DNA of 64,000 nucleotides from Thermotoga petrophila RKU-1. GTDB taxonomy: Bacteria > Thermotogota > Thermotogae > Thermotogales > Thermotogaceae. The translations under genes were made by a program, and so were the position numbers. The stretch spans positions 992,001 through 1,056,000 of the forward strand of contig NC_009486.1 in the NCBI RefSeq assembly GCF_000016785.1, in the 5' to 3' direction. Below are positions 7,298 through 17,349 of the stretch, one piece after another (position 1 is the stretch's first letter; every line of letters starts with the position of its first letter). The notes under the pieces are model-generated. The model did no database searches. It saw nothing but the letters and a program-made list of their open reading frames with translations, and was not told where the DNA came from.

Positions 7298-9031
7298 GTG
7301 AAAGGGCTTCTCAAAATCTTTCTGATATTGTTTCTCGCTGTATTCAACTCAGGAATGGTATGGGCAGGAATTTTCCTGCTTCAAAATTCTTATTATGAAC
7401 TTGGAATCGTTCTTCTCACGCTTCTCGTACTCATAGATTACTTCATTTTCAATCCGAAGGCTTACCCTTACAGATACACCATTCCCGCTTTGATATTACT
7501 TTTTGTGCTCGTTCTCTATCCTATATATTTCACTGTGAAGGTTGCGTTCACCAATTATGGAACAGGACACCTCATGACGAAACAAGAGGCCATCGAGAGA
7601 ATTCTTTTCGACCCAAATTACACTTATGTTCCAGAGAGCGCTGAACCTGTTGAATACATGGTCTTCTCCGTGTTCGATGGTCTGAATCCTACCGAGGATT
7701 TTGTTGTTCTCTTCGAGAAAGATGGGAACATCTACATCGCGGAGCGCCCCGTTGTCGCAAAGAGGAGTGGGAAAGAAGTCCTTTTGAGAGAGTCAACTCT
7801 TTTTCCCGTGAAGGATGGAACCGCCGAAGTGAATGGAAAGGTTTATGAAATAGTCCCCTGGCCCGCTTCCATAAAAGAGGTGAACGCCGTCTATTCAGAC
7901 GGTAAAATTTACAAACCGCTTTACTCACCTGAAGAGGTTTCCCTGAAGAGGTACGAACCTTTCTTCAAGGTAAATGTGGTTCAGAAGTATCTCAACAGGG
8001 CGGAGTTTTGGCTCGAGGATCAAAGTTACATGTTCAGAATAGGTGAAAATGGGGAATGGAACTTTTATCCAGTGAAGAGGATTTACTCTCTGTCTTTCGA
8101 AGAATCCCTCGAAAACGGAAGGATAACAACGAAACTTGTGGTGAAAAACAATCTCACTGGAAGGCATCTCGTTGAGAGAGAAGGTGCTTTTTACGATTAC
8201 GATGAAAATGGAAGAGAATTTTTCGTGATTGGATACATGGAATACATTGGTTTCAAGAACTTCTCCAGGATATTCACCGATCCGAAGATCGCTGGTCCTT
8301 TTTTCAAGGTTTTCACCTGGACGTTCACCTGGGCTGCTCTCAGTGTTCTTTTCACGTTCGCGATAGGTCTTTCCCTCGCTCTTGTTCTGAACGATAAAAC
8401 ACTGAAGGGAAAGAACGTGTACAGGACGTTACTCATTATTCCATGGGCTGTGCCAGCTTTCATTTCCGTTCTCGTCTGGAGAAACGGAATGTTCAACGAG
8501 ACTTATGGAATTCTCAACCGATTTGTTCTTCCGTTCTTGGGATTGGATCCGGTGAAGTGGTTCAACGATCCGTTCTGGGCGAAGGTTGCCGTTCTCACCG
8601 TCAACACGTGGCTGGGATTTCCGTACATGATGGCCGTCTCACTCGGAGCTTTGCAGAGCATTCCAGAGGAGCTCTACGAAGCCGCTGCGATCGATGGAGC
8701 TGGAAAATGGAGGAGATTCTGGACCATCACGTTTCCGCTTCTGATGACCACTGTGGCTCCTCTGTTGGTCGGAAGTTTTGCTTTCAACTTCAACAACTTT
8801 GTGAACATATACCTGCTCACCGGTGGAGGTCCCGCGATGCCCGGAACCACGACCCCTGTTGGTCACACCGACATTTTGATCTCATACGTTTACAAGCTCG
8901 CTTTTGAGGGAGGAAGGGGACAGGACTTCGGTTTTGCCAGCGCCATATCCATCATTATATTCTTCCTCGTTGGTGGAATCAGCTTCGTGAACTTCAAACT
9001 CTCTGGTGCGTTTGAAGAGGTGAGTGAATGA
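7298..9031 (+). CDS. malF: Maltose/maltodextrin ABC transporter permease MalF
   Basis: The GTG at 7298 is preceded by GGGAGG. The 577-residue product has N-terminal membrane segments, a large extracytoplasmic region (roughly residues 85-330, matching the P2-type domain of MalF), and a C-terminal six-helix permease core. The EAA loop EELYEAAAIDGAGKWRRF contacts the ATPase. It is longer than the 514-residue E. coli MalF. It ends in a four-base ATGA overlap with malG. No malK is present here, so the ATPase must be encoded elsewhere. Confidence 0.94.
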   Translation: MKGLLKIFLILFLAVFNSGMVWAGIFLLQNSYYELGIVLLTLLVLIDYFIFNPKAYPYRYTIPALILLFVLVLYPIYFTVKVAFTNYGTGHLMTKQEAIERILFDPNYTYVPESAEPVEYMVFSVFDGLNPTEDFVVLFEKDGNIYIAERPVVAKRSGKEVLLRESTLFPVKDGTAEVNGKVYEIVPWPASIKEVNAVYSDGKIYKPLYSPEEVSLKRYEPFFKVNVVQKYLNRAEFWLEDQSYMFRIGENGEWNFYPVKRIYSLSFEESLENGRITTKLVVKNNLTGRHLVEREGAFYDYDENGREFFVIGYMEYIGFKNFSRIFTDPKIAGPFFKVFTWTFTWAALSVLFTFAIGLSLALVLNDKTLKGKNVYRTLLIIPWAVPAFISVLVWRNGMFNETYGILNRFVLPFLGLDPVKWFNDPFWAKVAVLTVNTWLGFPYMMAVSLGALQSIPEELYEAAAIDGAGKWRRFWTITFPLLMTTVAPLLVGSFAFNFNNFVNIYLLTGGGPAMPGTTTPVGHTDILISYVYKLAFEGGRGQDFGFASAISIIIFFLVGGISFVNFKLSGAFEEVSE

Positions 9032-11529
9032 TGGTGAGAAAAAAGAATAGATGGCTCACGCATGTTCTTCTAACACTTCTTGTTGTTGTGGTTCTCTTCC
9101 CCATCGTTTGGGTTGTTTCTACCTCTTTCAGGAGGGATGAGGCCGCTTTCTCCCCGAAGCTCTTCTCATCCCGGCTCACCATTCAGCACTACAAGGATCT
9201 GGTGGCGCCTGAGAAGAATCTTCCCGTCCTCATACAGGAGATGCAGAGCCTTGTTTCCAGAGTGAAACCTTTTGACAATGTTTCTAGAGAGAAAGCGGAC
9301 CGTCTCGTCGAAGATCGAATTAGAAGATTTGAAAATTACCTCGCCGAAACGAAGAAACTTTTGGAAGATGTCAATGCGAGAAATTCGAAAATAGAAGAGG
9401 CTCTTTCTCAAAAGTTCTCCGATGTTTTGTCTTACACAAAAGATGTTCTGGAAGAGGCAAAGAAATTGACTCAGGAGCAGATGGATAAAACCCCATTGCC
9501 CGATTCACAGAGGATCGCTGTTGCACTCTATGAAAGATTGAAAGGCAAAAGCTTTAGAAGTGCTGAATTTCAGGCTTTGAAGGACGTGATCGAGAAAGTA
9601 GTGGGTTACAGCGTTGAGAATCAGGACACTCTGAACGATGCTCTTTCTGAACTTGGACTGGTTTACGAGAAAGAGGTAGGAACGTTCATGAGAGAGATCG
9701 AAAAACTCAATGGTGAAATTGAAACCCTTCAGAGGGAAATAGCCACCCTCAAGAAACAGAAGGAAACCCTTGAAAAAGAAATCTTGGAAAAACAAAAAGT
9801 ACTCGAGGTTTTGAAGCCTGACATCGATTCCGTGAGCGAAGTTCTCGTCAAACTCAAAGATATGGTGCACAGTGTCAGAAACAGTAAAGTGGAAACTGCT
9901 TTCCCTTATGAAGACTCAAAATTGAAATCTTCACTCGAAAAACTCCTGTCCGAACTCAACACTCTCTACAACAAAATCTCTGCTTTTTCAGATCTTTCGG
10001 ATCTCTCAGAAAAGATCTTTGCCATGAAGAGTTCTTTAGAAGAGATAAACAATGTGGTAAGCGAAGATGGTGACATTTCCAAGAAAGCCCTCTATGGAAG
10101 CTTTGTTCAATCCTTTGAAGAAACGGTTCCTATTGTTGAAGGAATCGTAGAGAAAGTGAGCGACGGAATTGACGATTTCGTTCAAAAGATAAAGGATTTG
10201 AAGAATATAGAAAACGAATTCATAGTACTCGAAGCAAAACTCGATGGCCTAGAGAAAAGCTTGAACAATGTGAGATCCTCCCTCTCTGAGAAAGAGAAAG
10301 AAATTTCTTCGGCGAAGATGTATCTGGATCTCAAGATCTTCAACCATCAGATCCAGAGCAGAATAGATTCCCTTGAAGATATAGAATCGTTTAATAACGC
10401 TGCACAAATGAAACTTCTTTCGATATATAGAACCCTCAGGGACTTTGTGAGCGGTTATGTATCAGAACACGGGGGAGACGATTTCATTGGAAAGATAAGA
10501 AAGCTTGCAACGAAACTTTCCTGGATAGAAGACTACAGAGATCTGAACAGACGGGTGGAAACGGGTTACAAAAACGCTCTGAAAATCGTTGAAAACGCAC
10601 AGAATATCCTCGATGACTTCAAAGAAAGTTATTCAAATCTTCTTGATCTTTCCTTCAAAGGACTTTACATCTCTTCTGAGCATCTTGAAATGCTGTACGA
10701 CCTCGTGAAGATGAACTTCGTTCAGGAAGTTCTCACGAACACAGCGGTGGCTTCGAGAAAGGCAGGAACTCTGATGGACACCATTCCTTTGAAGGAATTG
10801 AAGTCCGATCTCAAAAAGATCGATGGAGACCTCTACAGACTCGCGCAGATATGGGAGCAGAAGACGAAGCATTACTTCCTCAGATGGGTCATGAACTCGG
10901 TGATCGTCGCGGGCCTTGTTTCACTCATCACCACGGCTGTTTGTGCCTTGGCTGCATATCCGTTCAGCAGAATGAGATTCTGGGGAAGGCAGTACGGAAT
11001 CATGGCTCTCCTTCTCATTCAGATGTTCCCGGCCATCATGTACATGGTTGCGATATACGGTCTTTTGAAGCTCATCGGTCAGTTCCTTCCGTTCCTGGGA
11101 CTGGATTCCCTCGGAGGATTGATATTTGCCTACCTTGGTAACATAGCTTACAACATGTACCTCATAAAGGGATTCTACGACACCATTCCTTCGTCTCTAG
11201 AAGAGGCTGCTATGATCGACGGTGCAACCAGATTCCAGACCTTCTACAAGATAGTCGTTCCACTCGCTCTTCCGATCCTCACGGTCATAGTGATACTCAC
11301 CTTCATCGGGACGTTCAACGAGTTCGTCCTTGCAAGGATCATTCTTCAGGACGTGAAAAACTACACTTACGCTCTCGGCCTCTGGACGTTCTCAACGGGT
11401 GCTTATGAAACAGAGTGGGGCCTTTTCACGGCTGCCGCTCTCCTCGGTATGACACCGATGGTGATACTCTTCCTGTCCCTCCAGAAGTACATAGTGGGTG
11501 GACTCACGAAAGGATCGGTGAAAGGATGA
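9028..11529 (+). CDS. malG: MalG permease with a ~555-residue coiled-coil insertion
   Basis: The start ATG overlaps the malF stop (ATGA). Of 833 residues, only about 280 match a normal MalG. Helix 1 (about residues 6-34) and the segment [15 protein letters not shown] are followed by an insertion of roughly residues 58-613 before [15 protein letters not shown], where MalG homology resumes; the EAA loop [15 protein letters not shown] and the end [10 protein letters not shown] are canonical. The insertion is rich in Glu, Lys, Leu and Ser with heptad-like stretches ([20 protein letters not shown]), so it is a long coiled coil on the periplasmic side. It stays in frame and shares the codon style of the flanks, so it is not an assembly artefact. 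Its role is discussed in the findings. Confidence 0.93.
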   Translation: MMVRKKNRWLTHVLLTLLVVVVLFPIVWVVSTSFRRDEAAFSPKLFSSRLTIQHYKDLVAPEKNLPVLIQEMQSLVSRVKPFDNVSREKADRLVEDRIRRFENYLAETKKLLEDVNARNSKIEEALSQKFSDVLSYTKDVLEEAKKLTQEQMDKTPLPDSQRIAVALYERLKGKSFRSAEFQALKDVIEKVVGYSVENQDTLNDALSELGLVYEKEVGTFMREIEKLNGEIETLQREIATLKKQKETLEKEILEKQKVLEVLKPDIDSVSEVLVKLKDMVHSVRNSKVETAFPYEDSKLKSSLEKLLSELNTLYNKISAFSDLSDLSEKIFAMKSSLEEINNVVSEDGDISKKALYGSFVQSFEETVPIVEGIVEKVSDGIDDFVQKIKDLKNIENEFIVLEAKLDGLEKSLNNVRSSLSEKEKEISSAKMYLDLKIFNHQIQSRIDSLEDIESFNNAAQMKLLSIYRTLRDFVSGYVSEHGGDDFIGKIRKLATKLSWIEDYRDLNRRVETGYKNALKIVENAQNILDDFKESYSNLLDLSFKGLYISSEHLEMLYDLVKMNFVQEVLTNTAVASRKAGTLMDTIPLKELKSDLKKIDGDLYRLAQIWEQKTKHYFLRWVMNSVIVAGLVSLITTAVCALAAYPFSRMRFWGRQYGIMALLLIQMFPAIMYMVAIYGLLKLIGQFLPFLGLDSLGGLIFAYLGNIAYNMYLIKGFYDTIPSSLEEAAMIDGATRFQTFYKIVVPLALPILTVIVILTFIGTFNEFVLARIILQDVKNYTYALGLWTFSTGAYETEWGLFTAAALLGMTPMVILFLSLQKYIVGGLTKGSVKG

Positions 11530-12947
11530 TGTACCCGATGCCGTCTTGGGTTTACGACAGTGTCGTGTATCAGATCTTTCCAGATAGATTCTTCATCGGA
11601 AAGGGAAAAACGGTGGAAGACAAAAAGGATCTGTACCTGAAGCGGGGAGGAGTCATAGAGAAATGGGGAGTTCCTCCCCGCAAACTTCCCGGTGCTCAGC
11701 ACGTGAAGATCTTCTACGGAGGAGATCTGTGGGGAATAGCCGAGAAGGTCGATTATTTTGAAGAACTTGGAATCAACGTTCTGTACCTCACTCCTATCTT
11801 TTTGTCCGATACCAATCACAAGTACGACACAATCGATTACTTCAGAGTGGATCCACAGTTCGGTGGAAAGAGGGCTTTTCTGCACCTTTTGAGGGTTCTC
11901 CATGAGAGGAGTATGAAACTCATTCTCGATGGTGTGTTCAACCACGTTGGGAGTCAGCATCCGTGGTTCAAAAAAGCGAAGAAAAACGATCCAGAGTACG
12001 TGAACAGATTTTTCCTTTACAAAGATAGGCACAGATCGTGGTTCGACGTTGGAAGCCTTCCCGAGCTGAACGTGGAAGTCGAAGAAGTGAAGGAATACAT
12101 TTTGAAAGTTGTCGAGCACTACCTGAAACTGGAGATAGACGGTTGGAGGCTGGATTGCGGCCACGATCTTGGACCTACCGTCAACCTGTGGATCAACATG
12201 AAAGTGAAAGAGTTCTCAGCAGAAAAGTACCTCGTGAGTGAGATATGGACTTACCCGGCAGGATGGGATATGGTTGATGGTCTGATGAACTACAACTTCA
12301 GAAACCTCGTGCTGAGCTATGTGAACGGCGAGACGGATTCCATAGGTTTTCACCTGGAAAGAGCTTACAGGGAGACGAAGAACATATTCGGTTGCTGGAA
12401 CATGCTTGACAGTCACGACACCCCGAGACTCGCCACAATGGTTCCCGACAGAGACCTGAGAAAACTCGCTGTAGTTCTTCAGTTCACTTATCCCGGTGTT
12501 CCGCTCGTTTACTATGGAACAGAGATAGGTCTCACAGGTGGAGAAGATCCAGAGTGTCGTGCCACCATGGAATGGAACAGAGAGAAATGGGATGTTGATC
12601 TGTTCGAGTTCTACAAGAAGATGATCAGACTGAGAAGGACGGATCCAGGTTTGCGCTTTGGAGAGTTTGTCTTGCTGAACGACTCACCTCTCGCGTTTCT
12701 CAGAAAGGCTCCTCATCCTCTTCAAAACACCATCGTGGTGGTGAACCCAGGAGAAGAGAAGGTGCTGGTTCTCTCCATTCCCGACGGGAAAATTATGAAC
12801 ACCACTCCCCTTGTCGATGTGTTCAGCGGAGAAAGATTCCACGTTGACGGCGGGGTTGTGAAGCTTCCCCTTCCAGCGAGATCTTTCAGAATTCTCAAGC
12901 CCGAGGATCTGAGAGTGGGTAAGTACAGATTGTACAAGAGAGTTTGA
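11526..12947 (+). CDS. Cyclomaltodextrinase / neopullulanase-type GH13 hydrolase
   Basis: The ATG at 11526 overlaps the malG stop, giving 473 residues. No signal peptide is present, so it acts in the cytoplasm. GH13 signatures are DGVFNH (region I), GWRLDCGHD (Asp210 nucleophile), VSEIW (Glu239) and LDSHD (Asp298). The N-terminal N-domain of many cyclomaltodextrinases is absent; the protein begins directly with the barrel ([16 protein letters not shown]). It would open cyclodextrins and cut imported maltodextrins. A strong terminator follows. Confidence 0.92.
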   Translation: MMYPMPSWVYDSVVYQIFPDRFFIGKGKTVEDKKDLYLKRGGVIEKWGVPPRKLPGAQHVKIFYGGDLWGIAEKVDYFEELGINVLYLTPIFLSDTNHKYDTIDYFRVDPQFGGKRAFLHLLRVLHERSMKLILDGVFNHVGSQHPWFKKAKKNDPEYVNRFFLYKDRHRSWFDVGSLPELNVEVEEVKEYILKVVEHYLKLEIDGWRLDCGHDLGPTVNLWINMKVKEFSAEKYLVSEIWTYPAGWDMVDGLMNYNFRNLVLSYVNGETDSIGFHLERAYRETKNIFGCWNMLDSHDTPRLATMVPDRDLRKLAVVLQFTYPGVPLVYYGTEIGLTGGEDPECRATMEWNREKWDVDLFEFYKKMIRLRRTDPGLRFGEFVLLNDSPLAFLRKAPHPLQNTIVVVNPGEEKVLVLSIPDGKIMNTTPLVDVFSGERFHVDGGVVKLPLPARSFRILKPEDLRVGKYRLYKRV

Positions 12948-12967
12948 AAAAATTCATTGAAGATTCC

Positions 12968-12998
12968 GGCTGGCTTCCGGCCAGCCTTTTAATTTTTT
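12968..12998 (+). terminator. Rho-independent terminator of the malEFG operon
   Basis: GGCTGGC (12968-12974) and GCCAGCC (12980-12986) form a GC-rich stem with a five-base loop, followed by TTTTAATTTTTT. Confidence 0.88.
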
Positions 12999-13000
12999 AA

Positions 13001-14524
<1,524 letters not shown>

Positions 14525-14533
14525 AAGGATCTG

Positions 14534-14556
14534 AAAGGGGCCTGAAAGGCCCCTTT
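14534..14556 (+). terminator. Hairpin terminator after aglA
   Basis: AAAGGGGCC (14534-14542) pairs with GGCCCCTTT (14548-14556) around TGAAA. The following bases are AT-rich (ATGTATAATATAAT) but lack a long T tract. Two TATAAT hexamers immediately downstream (14560-14565 and 14565-14570) may be -10 elements for the next gene. Confidence 0.7.
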
Positions 14557-14607
14557 ATGTATAATATAATGTGTTGAAAAATCCAAAAGAAGATAGTGGG
14601 GGAAAAG

Positions 14608-15200
14608 ATGAGTTCTCTTAAAAAAAAAAGAACTTTTCTGGAAGATAACAATAGCTCTTATCGTTGCATTTGTTGTGATATGTGTTCTGAGTATCTTTCA
14701 GCTTTACTTTTCCGGAATGAAAACTGCCCGCGATTTCATAAGAAACGTGAACAATACCGTGACGTCCTTCATAAACGGATATTTCAGAAAATTCTATGTT
14801 GTTGATGTTTTGAGCCGCATTCCTGAAGTACGATATGCACCTTATCTGACCGATGAGGAAAGACGAAAAGTGTTGGAAATCTACAGAATTTTCCAGGAGG
14901 CAGACAGAGATATATACTATCTGTACTCGGGATACGAGAATGGACTTCTTCTGATCAACGATTACGAACCCGCAGAAGGATACGATCCAAGAGTAAGACC
15001 CTGGTACAGAGCCGCCCTCGAATCCCGACCTAAACCCACCGGTGGGATTCCCTACAGGGAGTTCAAAACAAAAGAGCTTTTGTTTTCCGTGAGCAAGGTG
15101 ATCACGGACGACGAGGGAAACGTGACCGGTGTGATATCTGTTGAAACACTCCTGGAGAGACTTTTGAGTAATTTTCCTCATTCTTTTGATAACCATGAAA
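14608..15200 (+). pseudogene. 5' fragment of a Cache-domain membrane HD-GYP protein, disrupted
   Basis: The ATG at 14608 has GGGGGAAAAG upstream. After MSSL, a run of ten A residues shifts the frame. With nine or twelve, the frame would read into KELFWKITIALIVAFVVICVL, a transmembrane segment, and on through a Cache-type sensor domain with the signature YDPRVRPWYRAALE. The intact relative at 18614-20290 has the same layout (one helix, then YDPRKRPWYKAA). Coding similarity ends near GVISVETLLERLL (about 15175). After that the IS element begins, and the second helix, linker and first half of the HD-GYP domain are missing. It is clearly inactive as a regulator in this form. Confidence 0.8.
14620..14629 (+). 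repeat. Homopolymer A10 causing a frameshift
   Basis: Ten consecutive A residues directly follow ATG AGT TCT CTT. They put the start codon out of frame with the transmembrane/Cache coding sequence by one base. This could be a fixed mutation, a slippage site, or a sequencing error. Confidence 0.8.
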
Positions 15201-15226
15201 CTGTGACAGAACCCCAACCACGCAAG

Positions 15227-15248
15227 CTATTCCCCTTCAGGGGGATAG
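15227..15248 (+). repeat. Left-end subterminal hairpin of the IS
   Basis: CTATTCCCC (15227-15235) and GGGGGATAG (15240-15248) pair over nine positions with one T-G wobble and a TTCA loop. The core (TCCCC-loop-GGGG) resembles the right-end hairpin at 16896-16920. Such hairpins are the single-strand recognition sites of Y1 transposases. Confidence 0.75.
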
Positions 15249-15253
15249 GTTTG

Positions 15254-15282
15254 TTGTGGTGTTAATTATCTTATGATATAAT
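15254..15282 (+). promoter_or_regulatory. Probable tnpA promoter
   Basis: A perfect TATAAT (15277-15282) follows a weak -35 TTGTGG (15254-15259) with a 17-base spacer inside the IS left end. Confidence 0.45.
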
Positions 15283-15299
15283 TGAATGGGGTGATAGGT

Positions 15300-15689
15300 A
15301 TGCATATCAAGAAGACAAGGTGGAGTCATTATAATCTGAACTATCATTTTGCGTGGATACCTAAATACCGCAGAAAAATCCTGGTCGGCTCCATAGCTGA
15401 AGAACTTGAACGAATACTCCGCAACACAGCAAAACAACACGGAATAGAAATACTGGCCCTCTCTATTCAGCCTGATCATGTTCATTTGTTTGTATCGGCG
15501 CCTCCGAGATTTTCACCGGCTGAGATAGCAAACCTATTCAAGGGTGTTTCAGCGAGGAAACTGCTGGAGAAATTTCCAGAGCTTAGAACCAAAGAGGGCC
15601 TTTGGGCTCGAAGTTACTACGTTGGAACAGCCGGTAATGTTTCTGAAGAAACTATCAGGAGGTACATCGAGGAATGTCAAGACGTGTGA
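15300..15689 (+). CDS. tnpA: IS200/IS605 family transposase TnpA (Y1 HUH)
   Basis: The ATG at 15300 follows GGGGTGAT; an upstream in-frame TTG lies in the -10 box. The 129-residue protein has the REP/Y1 fold motifs: the HUH pair in QPDHVHLFVSAPP, and the catalytic Tyr in the GLWARSYYVGTAG segment. Length and motifs are intact, so it may be active. It would cut and rejoin single-stranded DNA at the IS ends. Its last 16 bases overlap tnpB. Confidence 0.93.
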   Translation: MHIKKTRWSHYNLNYHFAWIPKYRRKILVGSIAEELERILRNTAKQHGIEILALSIQPDHVHLFVSAPPRFSPAEIANLFKGVSARKLLEKFPELRTKEGLWARSYYVGTAGNVSEETIRRYIEECQDV

Positions 15690-16882
15690 TACGAACCTAC
15701 AAACTCGCTGTACCAGGACATTTGAATCAAATATGCGAAGAACTCAACCGCACAGCAGCAAGAATCTACAACAAAACGATGTCTCTTGTGCGAAAGATAC
15801 ACCAAAAGAAAGGCTTCTGGCTGTCCTGGCCTGCCGCAGACAAATACATCCTCCGCTGGGCAGAAAACATCAAAATCCACGTCCATTCAAAGCAGGCATT
15901 TGTTCAGCTCTACTTTCAAGCCCTCAAAGGGTACTTCAAAGCAGCCAAAAAGAATCAAGATGCAAAACCTCCCCACAAGAAAAAACGCTATCTGCCGTTC
16001 ATATGGAAAGAAAGCGCTGTAAAACTTCTGCCAGACGGTACCCTGAGATTGTCTTTGGGCAAAGAACGAGAACCATTTGTTGTACAAACACCTCTCAAAC
16101 CTCCCCTTCGCATCAAACAGGCAAGACTTGTCTTTGAAGATGGATACTATCTCCACCTTGCGATAGAGGTGGAGATTGAAGAGAAGAATGCTGGCTCTGG
16201 TGTTATGGCGGCCGACCTTGGAGTGCTCCGTCCCATCACGTGCTTTGATGGAAAAGAAGTCATCAGCTACCACGGAGGAGTCCTCAGCAGCACTCTTCGC
16301 TATCGAAACAAACGCCTTGCAAGTTTTCAGTCTGCCATAGCAGAGTGCAAGAAGGGATCAAGAAGGTACAACAAGCTTGTTAGTGCAAAGAAAAGAGCCC
16401 TGAGACGGCTCAGAAACCAGATCAACGACATCATGCACAAGATCACAAGCAGTTTCATCGGACTGTGCCTCAGAAAGCAAATCAGAACCATCGTGATAGG
16501 AGACGTCACAGGGATCAGAGAAAGAGCAGACTACAGCGACAACGCGAACCAGAAGATCCACCAGTGGCAGTTCAGAAAACTCATCGAGATGATAAGGTAC
16601 AAAGCAGAGCAGTTCGGAATCGAAGTGAAACTCATCTCAGAAGCGAATACAAGCAAGACGTGTCCTAACTGTGGTGCAAAGAACAATCCGAACGGAAGAA
16701 GATACCACTGCGAAGCCTGTGGTTTTGAGTATCACAGGGACGGAGTTGGAGCAATCAACATCTGGAAAAGGTATCCTGGCACAGGCCAGGTAGTAGCGGG
16801 CTTGGCCCCCGTCAGAGGTGTGAGGTTTCATCCACACCTCTGTGGCCATGGAGCATCTTTGGCTCCATGGAAGGTGGCCTGA
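15674..16882 (+). CDS. tnpB: RNA-guided nuclease TnpB of the IS605 element
   Basis: The 402-residue frame is complete. An N-terminal helix-turn-helix/WED-like part (MSRRVIRTYKLAV) leads to a RuvC-like nuclease: first Asp in AADLGV, second acidic position in VIGDVTGIRE, and a zinc ribbon CPNCGAK...HCEACGF followed by the third Asp in HRDGVGAINIW. The second RuvC motif has GD where many TnpBs have ED. After the zinc ribbon, the last ~35 codons look dictated by RNA hairpins. TnpB cuts empty donor sites using an omega RNA, helping the element persist. Confidence 0.92.
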   Translation: MSRRVIRTYKLAVPGHLNQICEELNRTAARIYNKTMSLVRKIHQKKGFWLSWPAADKYILRWAENIKIHVHSKQAFVQLYFQALKGYFKAAKKNQDAKPPHKKKRYLPFIWKESAVKLLPDGTLRLSLGKEREPFVVQTPLKPPLRIKQARLVFEDGYYLHLAIEVEIEEKNAGSGVMAADLGVLRPITCFDGKEVISYHGGVLSSTLRYRNKRLASFQSAIAECKKGSRRYNKLVSAKKRALRRLRNQINDIMHKITSSFIGLCLRKQIRTIVIGDVTGIRERADYSDNANQKIHQWQFRKLIEMIRYKAEQFGIEVKLISEANTSKTCPNCGAKNNPNGRRYHCEACGFEYHRDGVGAINIWKRYPGTGQVVAGLAPVRGVRFHPHLCGHGASLAPWKVA

Positions 16883-16928
16883 GAGCCACCAAAAGTCCCA
16901 TCCCCTTTAGGGGATTGGGAGGAGGTCA
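16775..16928 (+). ncRNA. Candidate omega RNA (reRNA) at the tnpB 3' end and right end
   Basis: Five consecutive perfect or near-perfect stems lie on the coding strand: CCTGGC/GCCAGG (16775-16790), AGAGGTGTG/CACACCTCT (16814-16841), CCATGGAGC/GCTCCATGG (16846-16870), GGTGGC/GCCACC (16873-16890, spanning the tnpB stop), and the bulged right-end hairpin (16896-16920). In IS605 elements the guide RNA scaffold ends at the right end and its guide is the flanking DNA. Here the flank encodes the IGKIAVPE segment of HD-GYP. Boundaries are inferred; no transcript data are available. Confidence 0.65.
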
Positions 16929-17349
16929 AATAGGAAAGATCGCTGTACCAGAACACATCTTGAACAAACCCGGAAAGCTCACAGATGAAGAATTCGAGGA
17001 AATCAAAAAACACTCCATCGTTGGTGCAGACATATTGAGGGAATATCCGGAGCTGTCCTTCGCTGTCCCTGTGGTTCTATACCATCACGAAAGGATGGAT
17101 GGTTCTGGATATCCTTTCGGTTTGAAAGATGGAGAGATACCGCTCCTTGCCAGGATTTTAGCGGTAGCGGATGTGTTCGACGCCCTTACCAGCGACAGGC
17201 CCTACAGAAAAGCTATGAAGCCAGAAGACGCTGTAGCTCTCATGAAGAAAATGCCTCTCGATCAAGAGGTCGTGGGAATCCTTGAAAAATATCTTTCGGA
17301 GTTTTTCAGGCTGAAACCTCAAGTTTCAAACCCGCGTAGCAATCCATGA
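16926..17349 (+). pseudogene. 3' fragment of an HD-GYP domain gene
   Basis: HD-GYP coding resumes just after the IS with IGKIAVPEHILNKPGKLTDEE, missing the His-Asp of HDIGK, and continues through YHHERMDGSGYPFGL and DVFDALTSDRPYRKA to a stop at 17347. The frame is open back into the IS right end (to 16867), but those residues are IS sequence. Because about 200 codons are missing relative to the 5' fragment, the two halves may derive from a deletion or from two different HD-GYP genes. Its 3' end overlaps the convergent hydrolase gene by 44 bases. Confidence 0.8.

Larger units (their letters stand above)
15205..16928 (+). mobile_element. IS200/IS605-family insertion sequence (tnpA + tnpB)
   Basis: The element of about 1.7 kb carries a Y1 HUH transposase and a TnpB in the same direction with overlapping frames, the standard IS605-group arrangement. 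It lacks terminal inverted repeats. Instead, subterminal hairpins mark each end: 15227-15248 on the left and 16896-16920, with a bulged base, on the right. Exact tips cannot be fixed from one copy; the right tip is probably at or near TCAA (16926-16929), after which HD-GYP coding resumes. It sits inside a Cache/HD-GYP gene, of which roughly 200 codons are missing. Confidence 0.88.

Noticed and set aside
14675-15265. Intact small Cache protein starting at the ATG at 14675
   Set aside because: That start would fall in the middle of the transmembrane helix, has no ribosome site, and the tail is IS sequence.
16814-16920. CRISPR array or rho-independent terminators
   Set aside because: The stems differ in sequence and have no repeated unit or T tracts; an IS-encoded omega RNA explains them better.
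16867-17349. A complete small HD-GYP protein of 160 residues
   Set aside because: Its first ~20 codons are the IS right end, and the HD half of the domain is missing.
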